This document shows, in pieces, positions 49,001-57,933 of a stretch of DNA of 64,000 bases; the stretch's first letter is position 1, and each line of letters opens with the position of its first letter. The position numbers and the translations under genes are program-made. The stretch lies in NCBI GenBank assembly GCA_029204225.1, contig CM055109.1, positions 25,232,723-25,296,722 of the forward strand. The letters are read 5' to 3'. The notes below the pieces were generated by a model, which saw nothing but the letters and a program-made list of their open reading frames with translations, was not told the DNA's origin and made no database searches. This DNA comes from Diphasiastrum complanatum (Eukaryota; Streptophyta; Lycopodiopsida; Lycopodiales; Lycopodiaceae).

Positions 49001-52000
49001 AAGCCACAAATCAGATAATTCTACAAAAATAATGTATCATCCACACATGTAGAGATTGGCAGCTACTAGGAAGTATAGAACCCACGGTTCTCAGAACCGT
49101 GGGTCTTGGGAACCGTGGGGTGAACCGTGGTACGGTTCCTCTATTTAATTAAATAAATAACTAATTAATTGATTACCAAATTCACAGATTTCACAGATAA
49201 TTTCAAAGATTTCACAAATGATACAGATTTGACAGATTTCACATGATGTACAGATGATTTGACAGATGTGAAATCATCTGAAATCATCACTGATTTGACA
49301 GATTTCACATGATGTACAGATGATTTGACAGATGATACAGATGATACAGATGATTTGAGTCATTTGACAGAAGATACAGATGATTTCACAGATGATACAG
49401 ATTTTTTTGGCCCTTTTCTTGCATATTCTTGGGTTATTTTTGGGGGGGAAACTAAAAATAATAACAATTGATTAATTAATTGATTAATCAGTACGGTTCA
49501 CCACGGTTCTGGGCAAAATCTTTCAAGAACCATACGATTCACTGTACGGTTCTCAGAACCGTGGTGAACCGATAACGGTTCATTCTATGGTAGTAGGTAT
49601 TACAATTTCATGTTTAGAAACTATCAATGATATGATAAGCACCATCAATCATCATTCATCATAAGCAATCACCATAAGAGAAGGAGGAAGAACACACAAT
49701 CACTGTATCACACTGAATGAAAGAGAGTACCATAAACCCTGAATATAGAGAGAGAGAAAACTAGTAGTTGACTATAGACTAGCCTACAGCTACTTACAGC
49801 TGGTAACAGCTGTCAACAGTAAATCGTAAACAGTAACAAGTTTATCATTGGTTTCTGAAGTTGTTGCAAGGATTATTTTAGGCTCTCCCTCAATGATAAA
49901 ATTACATTCTTCTATTCCTAATAAAGTACGAAACTTTTCAAATTTACATCTACCTAATGACTTAGTAAAAATATCTGCCATTTGATCTTCAGATTTACAA
50001 AAAACAAGATCAATGGTTCCATCGCAGCTTTGGTTGTCGCAAGAAATAGTAGTCGCATCCACTTGTGATTGACCTAAATCAACAAGCAATCTTCGTAGCC
50101 ATACTGCTTCCTGTGAGGCATTGCTGAGTGCACAATATTCAACTTCCGTCAAAGATAAGGCTAGTGTAGGTTGCTTTTTGCTGCTCCATGAAACTGCAGC
50201 TGTACCATAACTGAATGTATGACCACTGGTAGATCTTCTATCATCAATATTACCTGCCCAATCAGCATCTGTGTAACCTACCAACATTGGCGCTTCAGGC
50301 TGATCATACTTTAAACCAAAATTCAACGTCCCTTGAATGTACTTGAGAATACATTTAGCAGACTTCCAGTGTGCTTGACTAGGATTTTGCATAAATTGAC
50401 TAACAACACCAACAACATAAGGAATATCAGGTCGTGTGTGTGTCAAATAGATCAAACTACCCACCAGCTGCCTGTACAAGTAAGCATCTACTTTTTCAGA
50501 TTCATCATATGCAGTAAGCTTCATGTTGACATCCATCGGTGTACTCAAAGGCTTACAATCCTGCATATTGAACTTATAAAGCAAATCTCATGCATACTTG
50601 CTTTGTGTAAGAAAGACAACCTCTTCCTTTTGCCATACTTCAATGCCAAGACAATAGTGCATCAATCCTAGATCGCTCATGTCAAAAGCATTGGAAAGAT
50701 TTCATCAATTAAGCTCTCATTACTTCCCGTAATAATCAAATCATCCACGTACAAAACAATGAACACTATATCTGAATCTTGCTTTAGAATGTAAAGATTA
50801 GGATCAGCCTTACTCTTTACCATTCCCCTTCGCTTGAAGTGTTCATCAATGCAAGAGTACCACGCCCGTGGTGCTTGCTTCAATCCATAGATAGCTTTGT
50901 TGAGCTTACAAACAAGATGCTCTCTCCCTAGCTCAACAAATCCTTGAGGTTGTACTAAATACACCTCTTCATCCAGCACTCCATTAAGAAAAGCAGATTT
51001 AACGTCCATTTGCTGGATCTTACAACCATAAAAAGTAGAAATAGCAATGATAGAACGTATAGTTACCATCTTAGCTACGGGTGCGAAGGTTTCCTCAAAA
51101 TCAATGCCTTCCTACTGCTCAAATCCTCTCGCAACCAACCGTGCTTTGTACTTGTTGAGTTGCCCATCTGCTCCATATTTGATCTTATAAATCCATTTTT
51201 AAGTGATAGGCGTCTTACCCTCAAGTAGCTCAACCAGGTTCCACGTCCTATTTTTTGATATGGCCTCCATTTCTGTTTCCATTGTTGCACGCAACTCCTT
51301 GTGCTCCTTTGCTTCATGAAAGGTTTTTGGTTCTTGAGCCTTTAGCACGGAACCCATTAGGGCTAGATTCATTTCTAACCTTGCAGGAGGTTTCTGATTT
51401 CTGCTTAACCTTCTAAGCTCTCCCTGTTCGCTAGATTCGGGAGTATCTCCCTTCTTAGCATCACCTGTGACTGATAAGTACCATTTAGGTACTCTCTTAG
51501 GGATTTCCGCTTCAAACTTATCTTTTTCCATTGGATCTTCTGCATCAAAATCCACTTCTTTCTTGACCTGTACTTCCGCTCCCTCATCAAAAGGTTTAGT
51601 GATTTCTTCAGATTGTTCACCTTGACCCATCTCGTCAAATGTAGCATCTCTAGAAATCACAAGCTTCTGTGCATTTGTATCATACATCCTATATGCCTTG
51701 GCCTTCTCATCATATCCAAGGAAAATACACTTGACAGCTTTTGCATCCAATTTCCTTCGTTTCTCATCAGGAGTATGAGCATACGCATCACAACCAAATA
51801 CTCTCAAATGAGAAATATTAGGTTTATTTCGAGTAAAAGCTTCATGAGGTGTCTTACCTTCCACAGATTTTGTAGGACACCGATTCAGGATGTGCGTAGC
51901 TGTGCTGCAAGCTTTTGCCCAAAAGGTGTACCCTCGCTTTTGACCATTGCCCTGGCCATCTCAACAATGGATCTATTCTTTCGCTCTGCAACTTCGTTTT

Positions 52001-55000
52001 GCTGCGGTGAATAAGGTGTTGTAGTCTGCCTCTTAAATTCTATCGAAAAATACTCACCACCTCCATCAGATCTCAAAGTCTTGATGTAATTTCATGTTTG
52101 CTTTTCAACTAATGCCTTGAATTCCCTGAACTTAGCAAAAGCGTGAGATCTAGTCTGCATTGGTCCACATAGATCACTGTGGACAAGATCTAGGATGTCA
52201 CTGGCTCTCCTTGCTCCACTTTTGGGAAACCTCTCTCTGTGTTGTTTTCCCAAAATGCAACCTTCACAAATTTTTCCTTCAAAAGAAATATCAGGCAATC
52301 CAATAAATAGATTACCTCTTTTTAGAATCTGTAAACTTTGAGCACTAATATGACCAAATCGTTGATGCCAAAGATCACTTCGACTATCAACAATGCTTAC
52401 CATAGCTTGAGTAAAAGATCTCGCATTCAATTTGTAGAGTCGATTTCCGTTGACTCTAGCTCCTGTAGCAACCACTTTGTAGTGATTCTTGATGTCAAAC
52501 TCAACCTTGAGTTGTTGATCAGCCATCGTCCCAACTGATAGTAAATTGTTGGCTAAACCAGGAACATATTGCACATTGCTTATCCGCTTTATCATTCTGC
52601 TGGCTAGCTTCACTGGTACCACTCCAAATCCTTTCACAGGTAGCAATTGGCCATCAGCTTGTCCAACTTCATTGCCATTGTGGATTTCCTTGAATTCCGA
52701 AAACCACTCCTTCCTCGAAGTCATGTGCTTGGATGCTCCACTGTCAATGTACCAGGTATCCTTTGCTTCGTCACTTGTCATTAGCGCCGTATTGAACAAG
52801 TTTGAGCCTTCACCTGTATCATCTTCATATTGATCATCATTGAATTGATGATGATCAATATGAAGATGATACATAATTGTCTTCATAATGATCATCATCA
52901 AATTGATGTTGATCAGCATAATTGCCCGCTTGCCATTTGCCTTTTCTTTGTGCTATCTCCTTTTGTTTCTTGAAGCATTCACGCTCCCAATGGCCAGGTT
53001 TGTTGCAGTACCTGCAATTTCCAGGTTTAGTTTGCCTGGAATAGCCACATTCTTGACTTCGACTTTGATTCCAATTGCCTCAATTCAAGAAATGATCCCC
53101 GGCTTGAGTTTCCTCCTCTTGATTGATACCTACCACGGCCAAATCTCCCACCTCGTCCTCTAACTACAAGAGCTTGATCATAGCCCCTGTTACGATGATT
53201 CAAATTCTCTTGACGTTGCTCTTCTTGCAACAGTAATTCACCTAGCTCTTCATAGGTTGGAAGATTCTCCCGTGTGGCAATGCTTGTCACAAACATCTAA
53301 TGTGACTCACTCAAGCTGTTCAATGTCAATTGAACGATCTCGCGATCCTATACTCGCTCTCCAACGGCAACTAGTTGATCACGGATCTCCTTTACCTCCA
53401 ATAGGTGATCAGCAATAGTTGCACCATCATCCATCCGTAATGTGTGCAGCTTCGTCTTCAGGAATAGCACTCGAGATGTGTTTGTGGTCTCAAACAATGC
53501 CTTCAACGTATCCCACGCTTCTTTCGGTCCTTCCGAATCCGAAATGTAGGGAATGATAGCATCTCTAACTGACAAGTTGATGACATTCCGTGCTTTCCGT
53601 TTCCTCCGATCAAACGCCCGCTGATCTTCTTCAATCAGTGGCCTTGTTTCTTCACCTGTCACAATCTCCCATAGGTCCTTTTCCATCAAAATATTCTTCA
53701 GTTTGAATTTCCAAATTGCATAGTTGCCGGCTCCTTCCAATCTGCTTGACTCATTGAGGACGCTCTTGCTTAGTGTTGCCATAACTGCACTTAGATGAGT
53801 CCAAATCTCAAAAATGACTGCAAAAATGGAAAATTTGCTGCGAAATTGACAAATGACGTATTTGACCACTTTCCAATCCAAGCTATGGATTGAAAGTTAT
53901 GCCAAATTGAAGATTTTGGCCTTAAAATGGCTCACAACTGCCCTTAAACCTAAAAAAATGACAATTATTGCAAAACTACCTTCTTTGAAAACTTCCTCTG
54001 TCGCGCACATATCTCCGATTTTGAAGATATTTGCCCTTAAACCTAAAAAAATGACAATTATTGCAAAACTACCTTCTTTGAAAAATTCCTCCGTCACGCA
54101 CAGATCTCCGATTTTGAAGATTTTTATATCAGCACGTAGGCAATTGCACCTGGATAGCTCCTGTCTCGTCAAATCTGCAAAACAGGCGCATTCACCATGC
54201 TCAAATATCACTTTGTTTTTCGCTTTTCTGCAAAAAACACCAGTGGACAGGGCCCCAAAACTGGGCGCGTGAACAGCCCAAGCCCCCGACCTGTGGGAGA
54301 GCGGAAGAGAGAGCGAACGAGCTATGGCAATTCGGATCCAGCGCCTTAATCCCAGCGAGGCTGTCCATGGCCCTGTGGCACTTTCTTAGCAGTAGCGGGG
54401 CACCCTCCTTCAGCCTTTTATGGCATCAAAAAATGTTGTCTACAGCTAAAGATCAATGATTTTGCACTATAAACCCTTGCTTGAGAAAACAGCTTGCTTT
54501 GAACTTTTTTCCACCAAACACTGTTTTTCTTTGCAAGTTTGAGTTCCTTCAAGGTTGATCTGCTTCTCAGCTCTTGATTGTAGCTTCCAGCACTCAGAAT
54601 GATCTAAAAATGATGTAAGTAGAGTTGTTACTACTTCACACTCTCTCACTACAGCTTAAGCTGCAAAATACTCAAATGTTCACCAAACTGATCCCAGTCA
54701 GTTGCCAATGGTTTCCCCACTGTATTTGCCTACCTCTGAATAAACTCTTCAAAGAGTGTTCAAGCACTTCCTACCATGCTTCAATGCCTGCAATCTGCTC
54801 AAGAGACTGTTTCCATCAACACTGTAAGTTTTCTTGCTTTTGCCTCCTGTGAAGGATAATCTCACCTCAGTACGGAGCCAGTGACAAGCCGAACCCATTA
54901 GTCAGGCACTAAGGATCAAAGGAGCTCTGATACCATGTCAATGATCTGATAAGCACTATCAATCATCATTCATCATAAGCAATCACCATAAGAGAAGGAG

Positions 55001-55553
55001 GAAGAACACACAATCACTGTATCACATTGAATGAAAGAGAGTACAATAAATCCTGAATATAGAAAGAGAGAAAACTAGTAGTTGACTATAGACTTGCCTA
55101 CAGCTACTTATAGCTGGTAACAACTGTCAACAGTAAATCGTAAACAGTAACAAGTTTATCATTGGTTTCTAACAAAAACCTTAATCGATAAGATTTTAAA
55201 ACTCAAATTGTAGCTTGTTAAAAGATCATAGGAGCCTTTCAAGCAATTTTGATTGAAATACATGCAATCAATTATCAAGCAAGGCTACTTGATTGTGCAA
55301 ATGTAGTTTATATATATATAATATATATAAGACATGCGCATCCGGGCTGGACGCGGCCTTTTCGCCTCTGCGTCCAGCATCCAGACGCGTCCGCCGACCC
55401 CCGGACGTGGGGTTGGACACGTCCATTTTTTTTTTATTTTGGACGCTCGACGCGTCCAATGTCCCAAACGCGGACGCGTCCAGGACCCGGATGCATTTTA
55501 AAAGAAAAAAAAGGAAAACAGGCCGCAGGGCAGCAGACCGCGCTACCCCGCGC

Positions 55554-55618
<65 letters not shown>

Positions 55619-55718
55619 TGAGTGATAGAGAGTGTGTGTGTGCATGTGGGTGTGGGTGTGTGTGTGTGAAAGATGGTGATGTGTGTGTGTGAGATGGTTT
55701 GTGTAAGTTTAGGGTTTA

Positions 55719-55760
<42 letters not shown>

Positions 55761-55775
55761 TGCTTGTGTGCTTGT

Positions 55776-55826
<51 letters not shown>

Positions 55827-57933
55827 TGTGAAAACATTTGGAATTGACTACTTGTGTATGTACGTTTTTCATGGAGAAGTAAAACTGCAATTCTAAAGAA
55901 AGCTTTAGCAGAAGAACATTTTTGTTTGCTTGTTCTTATGCAATTCTGGAAGTGGAGTCACAACTGGTCCTTCTTGAGATGCTGATCTTCCCAATTGAGA
56001 AGATGTTTCAGAGCCCCTATCATGCTCTGGAAAATTTCGACAGCGTATTGCAACCAGGGTTTAGGGTTGAAGTTGTAGCATAAGTGATTAGTAAGTTGCT
56101 GAAGTTCATCCGGGGAGAAACTGACCTCATCAAATAAGACATAGTCGTGTATAGGTCTTGTGGTTCCTTGTAGTGAATGACACAATTTTTCTTAGTTTCA
56201 AAGGATTTAACTGGCAAAACTTTCCAACACATACATCAGCCATTGGAAAGAGTAGACTTTGAAGCTACATTGAGACTTACAATGGTGCCTGCATGACTAC
56301 ATAGAAAGAAATCATAATCTCGAGGATGGCAAATATCACGGTCCAGAATAGGGGGCTGTGGCAAAATCAACTTTCAACCTTCTACATTTTGGTTGTGCAC
56401 ATAGCCTCATTGTCGATGGCACGCACAGAAGTACTTTGCAACAACAAATTCAGGCTCTATGCCATCAAAATATCATAAGGCAAATGTGCACAACCTTTTA
56501 GGGATTACTAGGATATTTGGATAAAAAAGAATAGTTCCAAGAATCCATGAGGTAGAGTCAGGAAAACACCCACCTAGACAGATCTGGTAAGACCAAATGA
56601 CCAGAAATAAAAATAGAATGGCAGTCATGCCAAATAAGGGGCCAAGTGCCTAGAGCATAAATGTCAAATAATCAACCAAGGACTCCAAGCCCAAGCTACC
56701 AGGCATAACTGGGATGGATGCACTGATTCTCCCATCACTTAGAAAGCGCTAATGCAAATGCTTAGATCAAGACTCTACATAAGGGGCCTGCTCGTGACTA
56801 CTAGGGGCCTGATCAGGCCCTAACCAAAAATAAAAGCCGTGCTTCACCCTAAGCAACCTCATCTTAAACATATTTTTTCAAAGCTCTTAGCACAAAAGAT
56901 TATGACATTGTTTATCACAAAAGGTTGAATGTCTTTGCTCGATTTACATGCTCATTCAACCTTTTTTAACGATATAGGTTTGTAGCTTCACTCGCAATCT
57001 GAAATAGGCAGCCAGTCAAATTCAGGTCAGCAAAAATACCCGTAATCTTGCACAGAGCTGATTCAAAATAGAGCATTCAGTCTCCTGAAGTTAATTCTAA
57101 GTCGTTTTGCATCCTCCGTGACAACTTATTCAAGGAGGAGTATACAATCTCTCAATCACCATTTTGACATACCTTGACGACTCAATGTCCTTTGTCACAG
57201 GAGAGAAGGATGTTGTAAAGTGGACTCGGACACTCGAATGATGTCCAAAAATCAGATGAGACCCTTCCAATGTCCCAAACCAAGTATGGACTAGGCCCCA
57301 ACTTGTCCATGAGCTAGTCACTTATGTACACCTTCCCACTGTTTAGAACGTTTCAATATGCGGTTCAAGCATTTAGAGTTTCCTAAATTTCAAACATTTG
57401 AATGCTACACTAATTTCATGGGCCAAACCTGAAAACCCTAGAAAGCATAAAAATTTCAAAAATTTGATTGCTGCATTCATGTTGAGGAAAGACATGAATA
57501 TGGCCAAGGAGTGGAAACTACATAATTGATTGTCATATTGATTCCAAAGTAACCTTCAAGAAAGAAAAAAAAAGATGAAAGCTTACCTCCTGTTTTGCAC
57601 TTTACATATAAATGCCAGGAAGAAGAAGCAACCTACCTTGTGAAGGAGGCCTGGAATAATCTCCACAGGATTGCCATGCAAAAGAAGCAGCTGGTTTCCT
57701 CTTGATTTCAGCCTCAGGTCAAGATCTTTTAAGCAGCCTAGGAGAAACTGGATACGATTGATACCCACTCGTGCCGAGCCTGGTGAGGGGGCACATGGGT
57801 CTGGAGCCAAGAACCAAGGATCCAACACAAAAACTGCATACACATTCTTGGCTCCTTCACAAGCATGTTCCAAGGCAGGATTATCATGCAGTCTCAGGCC
57901 TTTTCTGAACCACATTAAAGCTCTTCCTTCCAT
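28754..57933 (-). CDS. UVR3: (6-4) DNA photolyase, 14 exons
   Basis: Repairs pyrimidine(6-4)pyrimidone photoproducts in DNA using light energy and FAD, in the nucleus. Fourteen exons join without a stop into 543 codons, close to the usual plant length. The start ATG (57933) has an in-frame TGA 9 bases upstream and opens [19 protein letters not shown], the photolyase N-terminus. FAD-domain motifs follow in order: [49 protein letters not shown] and [17 protein letters not shown]. The two active-site histidines of (6-4) photolyases are present as codons 358 and 362. Then come [17 protein letters not shown] and the basic end [12 protein letters not shown]. Introns 1 (9.3 kb) and 9 (13.0 kb) are filled with transposons and the rest are 0.13-2.3 kb. 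It could be a CPD photolyase or cryptochrome instead, but the motif set fits UVR3 best. Confidence 0.95.
29117..29212 (-). CDS. UVR3: UVR3 exon 13
   Basis: Completes an Asp codon across the junction, then [17 protein letters not shown] and IIGKDYPYP. Acceptor GCTTAG. Donor CCAA|GTAGGT in phase 1. Confidence 0.93.
29379..29466 (-). CDS. UVR3: UVR3 exon 12
   Basis: 29 codons plus one base: [20 protein letters not shown] to PVLQ. Acceptor GTGCAG. Donor CAAG|GTTGTT in phase 1, matching the next exon. Confidence 0.93.
29467..30361 (-). other. UVR3 intron 11
   Basis: 895 bp. A 22-bp phrase (AAACTTTTAGCTACCAATAATG) occurs twice, at about 29515-29536 and 29577-29598, flanking a 40-bp insert. The rest shows nothing recognisable. 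Confidence 0.6.
30362..30475 (-). CDS. UVR3: UVR3 exon 11
   Basis: 38 codons, [20 protein letters not shown] and [16 protein letters not shown], the FAD-binding segment. Acceptor CTTGCAG, donor CAG|GTAGAC. Confidence 0.95.
30606..30677 (-). CDS. UVR3: UVR3 exon 10 with active-site histidines
   Basis: 24 codons, [20 protein letters not shown] then RGDM. The second His of HH and the His of ARH (codons 358 and 362) correspond to the two catalytic histidines of (6-4) photolyases. Acceptor TTGAAG, donor ATG|GTAATT. Confidence 0.95.
30678..32881 (-). other. UVR3 intron 9, 3' part
   Basis: Non-coding. A 45-48-bp phrase ending TTTGCATGAGCCATAAG is tandemly duplicated at 31350-31394 and 31395-31442. 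A (CT)n(CA)n microsatellite lies at 31482-31541. Nothing else recognised. Confidence 0.6.
32882..33374. mobile_element. MITE-like element, ACGGTTC family, copy 1
   Basis: Starts CCATAGAACCCACGGTTCC and ends, reversed, CCATAGAATCAATG. Both ends carry several copies of CCACGGTTC or its complement (GAACCGTGG). The inside holds a directly repeated 22-bp phrase (GCATCACAGTACTGACCTGT) at about 33104 and 33136. A second copy with the same ends but a different centre lies at 49075-49588. The target duplication is not resolved. Confidence 0.65.
33900..33946 (+). repeat. Degenerate telomere-like TTTAGGG repeats
   Basis: About six imperfect copies of the plant telomere unit TTTAGGG (variants TTTAGGA and TTTAGAG). 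They belong to the hAT 5' region. A two-copy version lies in the related segment at 55708-55722. Confidence 0.75.
33993..34022. repeat. (GA)15 microsatellite
   Basis: A pure GA tract just before the transposase start region of the hAT element. Confidence 0.9.
34024..35017 (+). pseudogene. hAT transposase, BED finger and DUF659 part
   Basis: A hAT transposase cuts and pastes DNA; only its first half remains. [10 protein letters not shown] (about 34075) with a following AHLGG and a downstream C is a BED-type zinc finger. It has a TGA inside at about 34128 and a frame change from the [10 protein letters not shown] start. A long Ala/Thr/Ser/Pro-rich linker follows. From about 34660 comes DUF659: [34 protein letters not shown], then [20 protein letters not shown] and [10 protein letters not shown]. 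The frame stops at 35015-35017. Near there the phrase CACTACAGGGA(G/A) occurs twice (about 35002 and 35058), a local duplication. The catalytic C-terminal half and dimerisation domain are missing. Confidence 0.85.
35243..35255 (+). promoter_or_regulatory. Primer-binding site, initiator tRNA-Met
   Basis: TGGTATCAGAGCC two bases after the remnant 5' LTR, complementary to initiator tRNA-Met. Confidence 0.88.
35256..36041 (+). other. Untranslated leader of the gypsy element
   Basis: Between primer site and gag start there is no long frame. The sequence TTTCAGA recurs often across the leader. Confidence 0.6.
36042..37188 (+). pseudogene. Gypsy chromovirus gag remnant
   Basis: Capsid region. [19 protein letters not shown] at 36042 starts it, then frame changes occur near 36130 and 36240. 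The core is [20 protein letters not shown] and [19 protein letters not shown]. After a break near 36640 it continues with [16 protein letters not shown] and [18 protein letters not shown] Lys-rich segment precedes a zinc knuckle read as [14 protein letters not shown], where the first Cys is replaced by Tyr. The frame to pol shifts near 37180. Confidence 0.85.
37189..40709 (+). pseudogene. Gypsy chromovirus pol with chromodomain
   Basis: Protease at about 37350 reads [11 protein letters not shown], so the usual D-S/T-G is altered. RT runs 37960-38520 ([34 protein letters not shown]). After a break near 38548, RNase H follows ([25 protein letters not shown]). Integrase begins at about 39440 but the centre of its HHCC zinc finger is deleted at about 39530, next to a TAG. 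Its core reads [13 protein letters not shown], then IVNNRDSKF (Asn where the second catalytic Asp is expected) and [14 protein letters not shown] chromodomain ([19 protein letters not shown], about 40580-40640) at the end marks it as a chromovirus, a group whose chromodomain steers insertion to heterochromatin. Confidence 0.92.
40709..40720 (+). promoter_or_regulatory. Polypurine tract
   Basis: AGGGGGAGGGAG directly before the 3' LTR; primes plus-strand synthesis. Confidence 0.85.
40721..41058 (+). repeat. 3' LTR of the gypsy element
   Basis: Starts TGTTACAAGC next to the polypurine tract. Ends near CTACTATA, where the CA terminus seems mutated. About 338 bp. Confidence 0.8.
41190..41800. 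repeat. Cluster of GGACGCGTCC-rich MITE-like units
   Basis: Two direct units begin with the same phrase AGTATAGACCTAAGG at about 41310 and 41559, each followed by AGCGGA. An inverted partial unit lies at about 41200-41257 (CCGCTTCCTTAG). The units are GC-rich with CpG-dense GACGCG motifs around a T/A-rich centre. The reversed right ends (AGACATGCGCGTCC) match the start of the hAT 5' regions at 33423 and 55331, so these look like non-autonomous relatives. Confidence 0.6.
41801..43696 (-). other. UVR3 intron 9, 5' part
   Basis: No gene. At 42570-42735 a tandem-like array of GTGAATATTGTGAATACTGAT phrases is the reverse-orientation relative of 6735-6840. At about 42795-42850 the phrase GACATGGCAAGGCCTT...AATACCACATC also occurs at 60074-60130. 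Confidence 0.6.
43697..43783 (-). CDS. UVR3: UVR3 exon 9
   Basis: 29 codons, [20 protein letters not shown] then PWIDAAMVQ. Acceptor CGTAGCAG, donor CAG|GTCTGT. The 13.0-kb intron 9 follows. Confidence 0.95.
44062..44145 (-). CDS. UVR3: UVR3 exon 8
   Basis: 28 codons, [20 protein letters not shown] through ICKQ, part of the FAD-binding core. Acceptor GGAAAG, donor CAG|GTCACT. Confidence 0.93.
44280..44378 (-). CDS. UVR3: UVR3 exon 7
   Basis: 33 codons starting [13 protein letters not shown] and ending KPPVSLEGQ. Acceptor CTTTGCAG, donor CAG|GTATGT. Phase 0. Confidence 0.95.
44531..44617 (-). CDS. UVR3: UVR3 exon 6
   Basis: 29 codons with [20 protein letters not shown] and SPYLK. I took acceptor TAGCACAG, which keeps phase 0. 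The TAG six bases earlier would break the frame. Donor AAG|GTAAGT. Confidence 0.9.
44925..44993 (-). CDS. UVR3: UVR3 exon 5
   Basis: 23 codons, [20 protein letters not shown] plus KDK, the FPGGE..AL.RL motif at the start of the FAD domain. Acceptor TTTCAG, donor AAA|GTAAGC. Confidence 0.9.
44994..47341 (-). other. UVR3 intron 4
   Basis: 2.35 kb of AT-rich sequence. I see no transposon termini or coding remnants. Confidence 0.5.
47342..47512 (-). CDS. UVR3: UVR3 exon 4
   Basis: 57 codons with [14 protein letters not shown] and [14 protein letters not shown], the linker between antenna and FAD domains. Acceptor CCATGGAG, donor GAG|GTGAAT. Phase 0. Confidence 0.9.
47714..47794 (-). CDS. UVR3: UVR3 exon 3
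   Basis: 27 codons, [19 protein letters not shown] to DIIAK, containing the conserved SPVSHT segment. Acceptor CTGCAG, donor AAG|GTAATT. Phase 0. Confidence 0.9.
48220..48291 (-). CDS. UVR3: UVR3 exon 2
   Basis: 24 codons beginning [16 protein letters not shown], the conserved CFEYDTEPY motif. Acceptor TATGTGCAG, donor AAG|GTCTTC (weak). Phase 0 at both ends. Its length equals the matching segment of known plant UVR3. Confidence 0.85.
48292..49074 (-). other. UVR3 intron 1, 3' part
   Basis: AT-rich non-coding sequence. The exon 2 acceptor (TATGTGCAG) lies at its low end. Confidence 0.55.
49075..49588. mobile_element. MITE-like element, ACGGTTC family, copy 2
   Basis: Starts ATAGAACCCACGGTTC and ends ACGGTTCATTCTAT. 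A perfect hairpin of 12-bp arms around one base (ACCCACGGTTCT / AGAACCGTGGGT) lies at 49080-49104. The ends match the copy at 32882-33374, but the centre differs: here it is an array of short ACAGATGATTTGACAGATG-like units (about 49180-49410). Confidence 0.65.
49622..49857 (-). repeat. 3' LTR of the intron 1 copia
   Basis: About 236 bp, matching 54936-55174. The outer end has TA instead of TG, and the inner end lacks the expected TGTT, so both termini are damaged. Confidence 0.85.
49858..53779 (-). pseudogene. Copia gag-pol of the intron 1 element
   Basis: From high to low coordinate: gag from ATG 53779 ([20 protein letters not shown], then [18 protein letters not shown]). A knuckle region near 52990 reads [13 protein letters not shown]. 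Protease reads [12 protein letters not shown] at about 52740. Integrase includes [14 protein letters not shown] (about 52160), [15 protein letters not shown] (about 52000) and [17 protein letters not shown] (about 51780). RT reads [18 protein letters not shown] and LYVDDLIIT at about 50740. RNase H ends with the [17 protein letters not shown] segment at about 49950. Frame breaks occur near 53300, 52920, 52085, 51870, 51195 and 50680. The polyprotein is dead but all domains are traceable. Confidence 0.9.
53940..54125. repeat. 93-bp tandem duplication in the copia leader
   Basis: Units start GCCCTTAAACCTAAAAAAATG at 53940 and 54033 and end with TCTCCGATTTTGAAGAT. They differ at only a few positions by eye. 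A partial third trace lies just upstream (GAAGATTTTGGCCTTAAAATGG). Confidence 0.85.
54924..54935 (-). promoter_or_regulatory. Primer-binding site, initiator tRNA-Met
   Basis: TGGTATCAGAGC on the minus strand, abutting the 5' LTR. Confidence 0.9.
54936..55174 (-). repeat. 5' LTR of the intron 1 copia
   Basis: 239 bp, TG...CA on the plus strand (TGTCAATGATC to GTTTCTAACA). It fixes the element end at 55174. Confidence 0.9.
55331..55830. mobile_element. hAT 5' region, second copy
   Basis: Begins AGACATGCGCATCCGGGCTGG and continues with GGACGCGTCC-rich sequence, an A-rich tract, (GA)30 at 55557-55615, (GT)n, TTTAGGGTTTAGGG (55708-55722) and more (GA)n/(GT)n tracts. The order matches 33423-34022. 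It ends without any transposase, so it is a truncated copy. Confidence 0.6.
55831..57636 (-). other. UVR3 intron 1, 5' part
   Basis: No gene recognised. A 75-codon minus-strand frame at 55958-56185 ([20 protein letters not shown]) looks somewhat protein-like but matches nothing I know. The donor of exon 1 (GTAGGT) is at 57631-57636. Confidence 0.45.
57637..57933 (-). CDS. UVR3: UVR3 exon 1
   Basis: 99 codons of the photolyase antenna domain, MEGRALMWF to GLLHK, including [17 protein letters not shown]. Donor AAG|GTAGGT, phase 0. It is 9.3 kb away from exon 2. Confidence 0.95.

Larger units (their letters stand above)
49622..55174 (-). mobile_element. Ty1/copia element in UVR3 intron 1
   Basis: A minus-strand element, the same direction as the host gene. 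Short LTRs at 49622-49857 and 54936-55174. The flanking pentamers GAAAC (49617-49621) and AAAAC (55175-55179) are a target duplication with one mismatch. It has a tRNA-Met primer site, leader, gag-pol with frameshifts and no intact frame. The LTRs differ at scattered positions, so it is older than the element at 7601. The fragment at 2806-4535 belongs to the same family. Confidence 0.92.

Noticed and set aside
55958-56185. 75-codon minus-strand frame
   Set aside because: Looks partly protein-like, but has no recognised domain, no partner exons and lies within an intron.
57130-57321. Minus-strand frame considered as UVR3 exon 2
   Set aside because: No photolyase motif and no fitting splice sites. 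The CFEYDTEPY exon is at 48220-48291.
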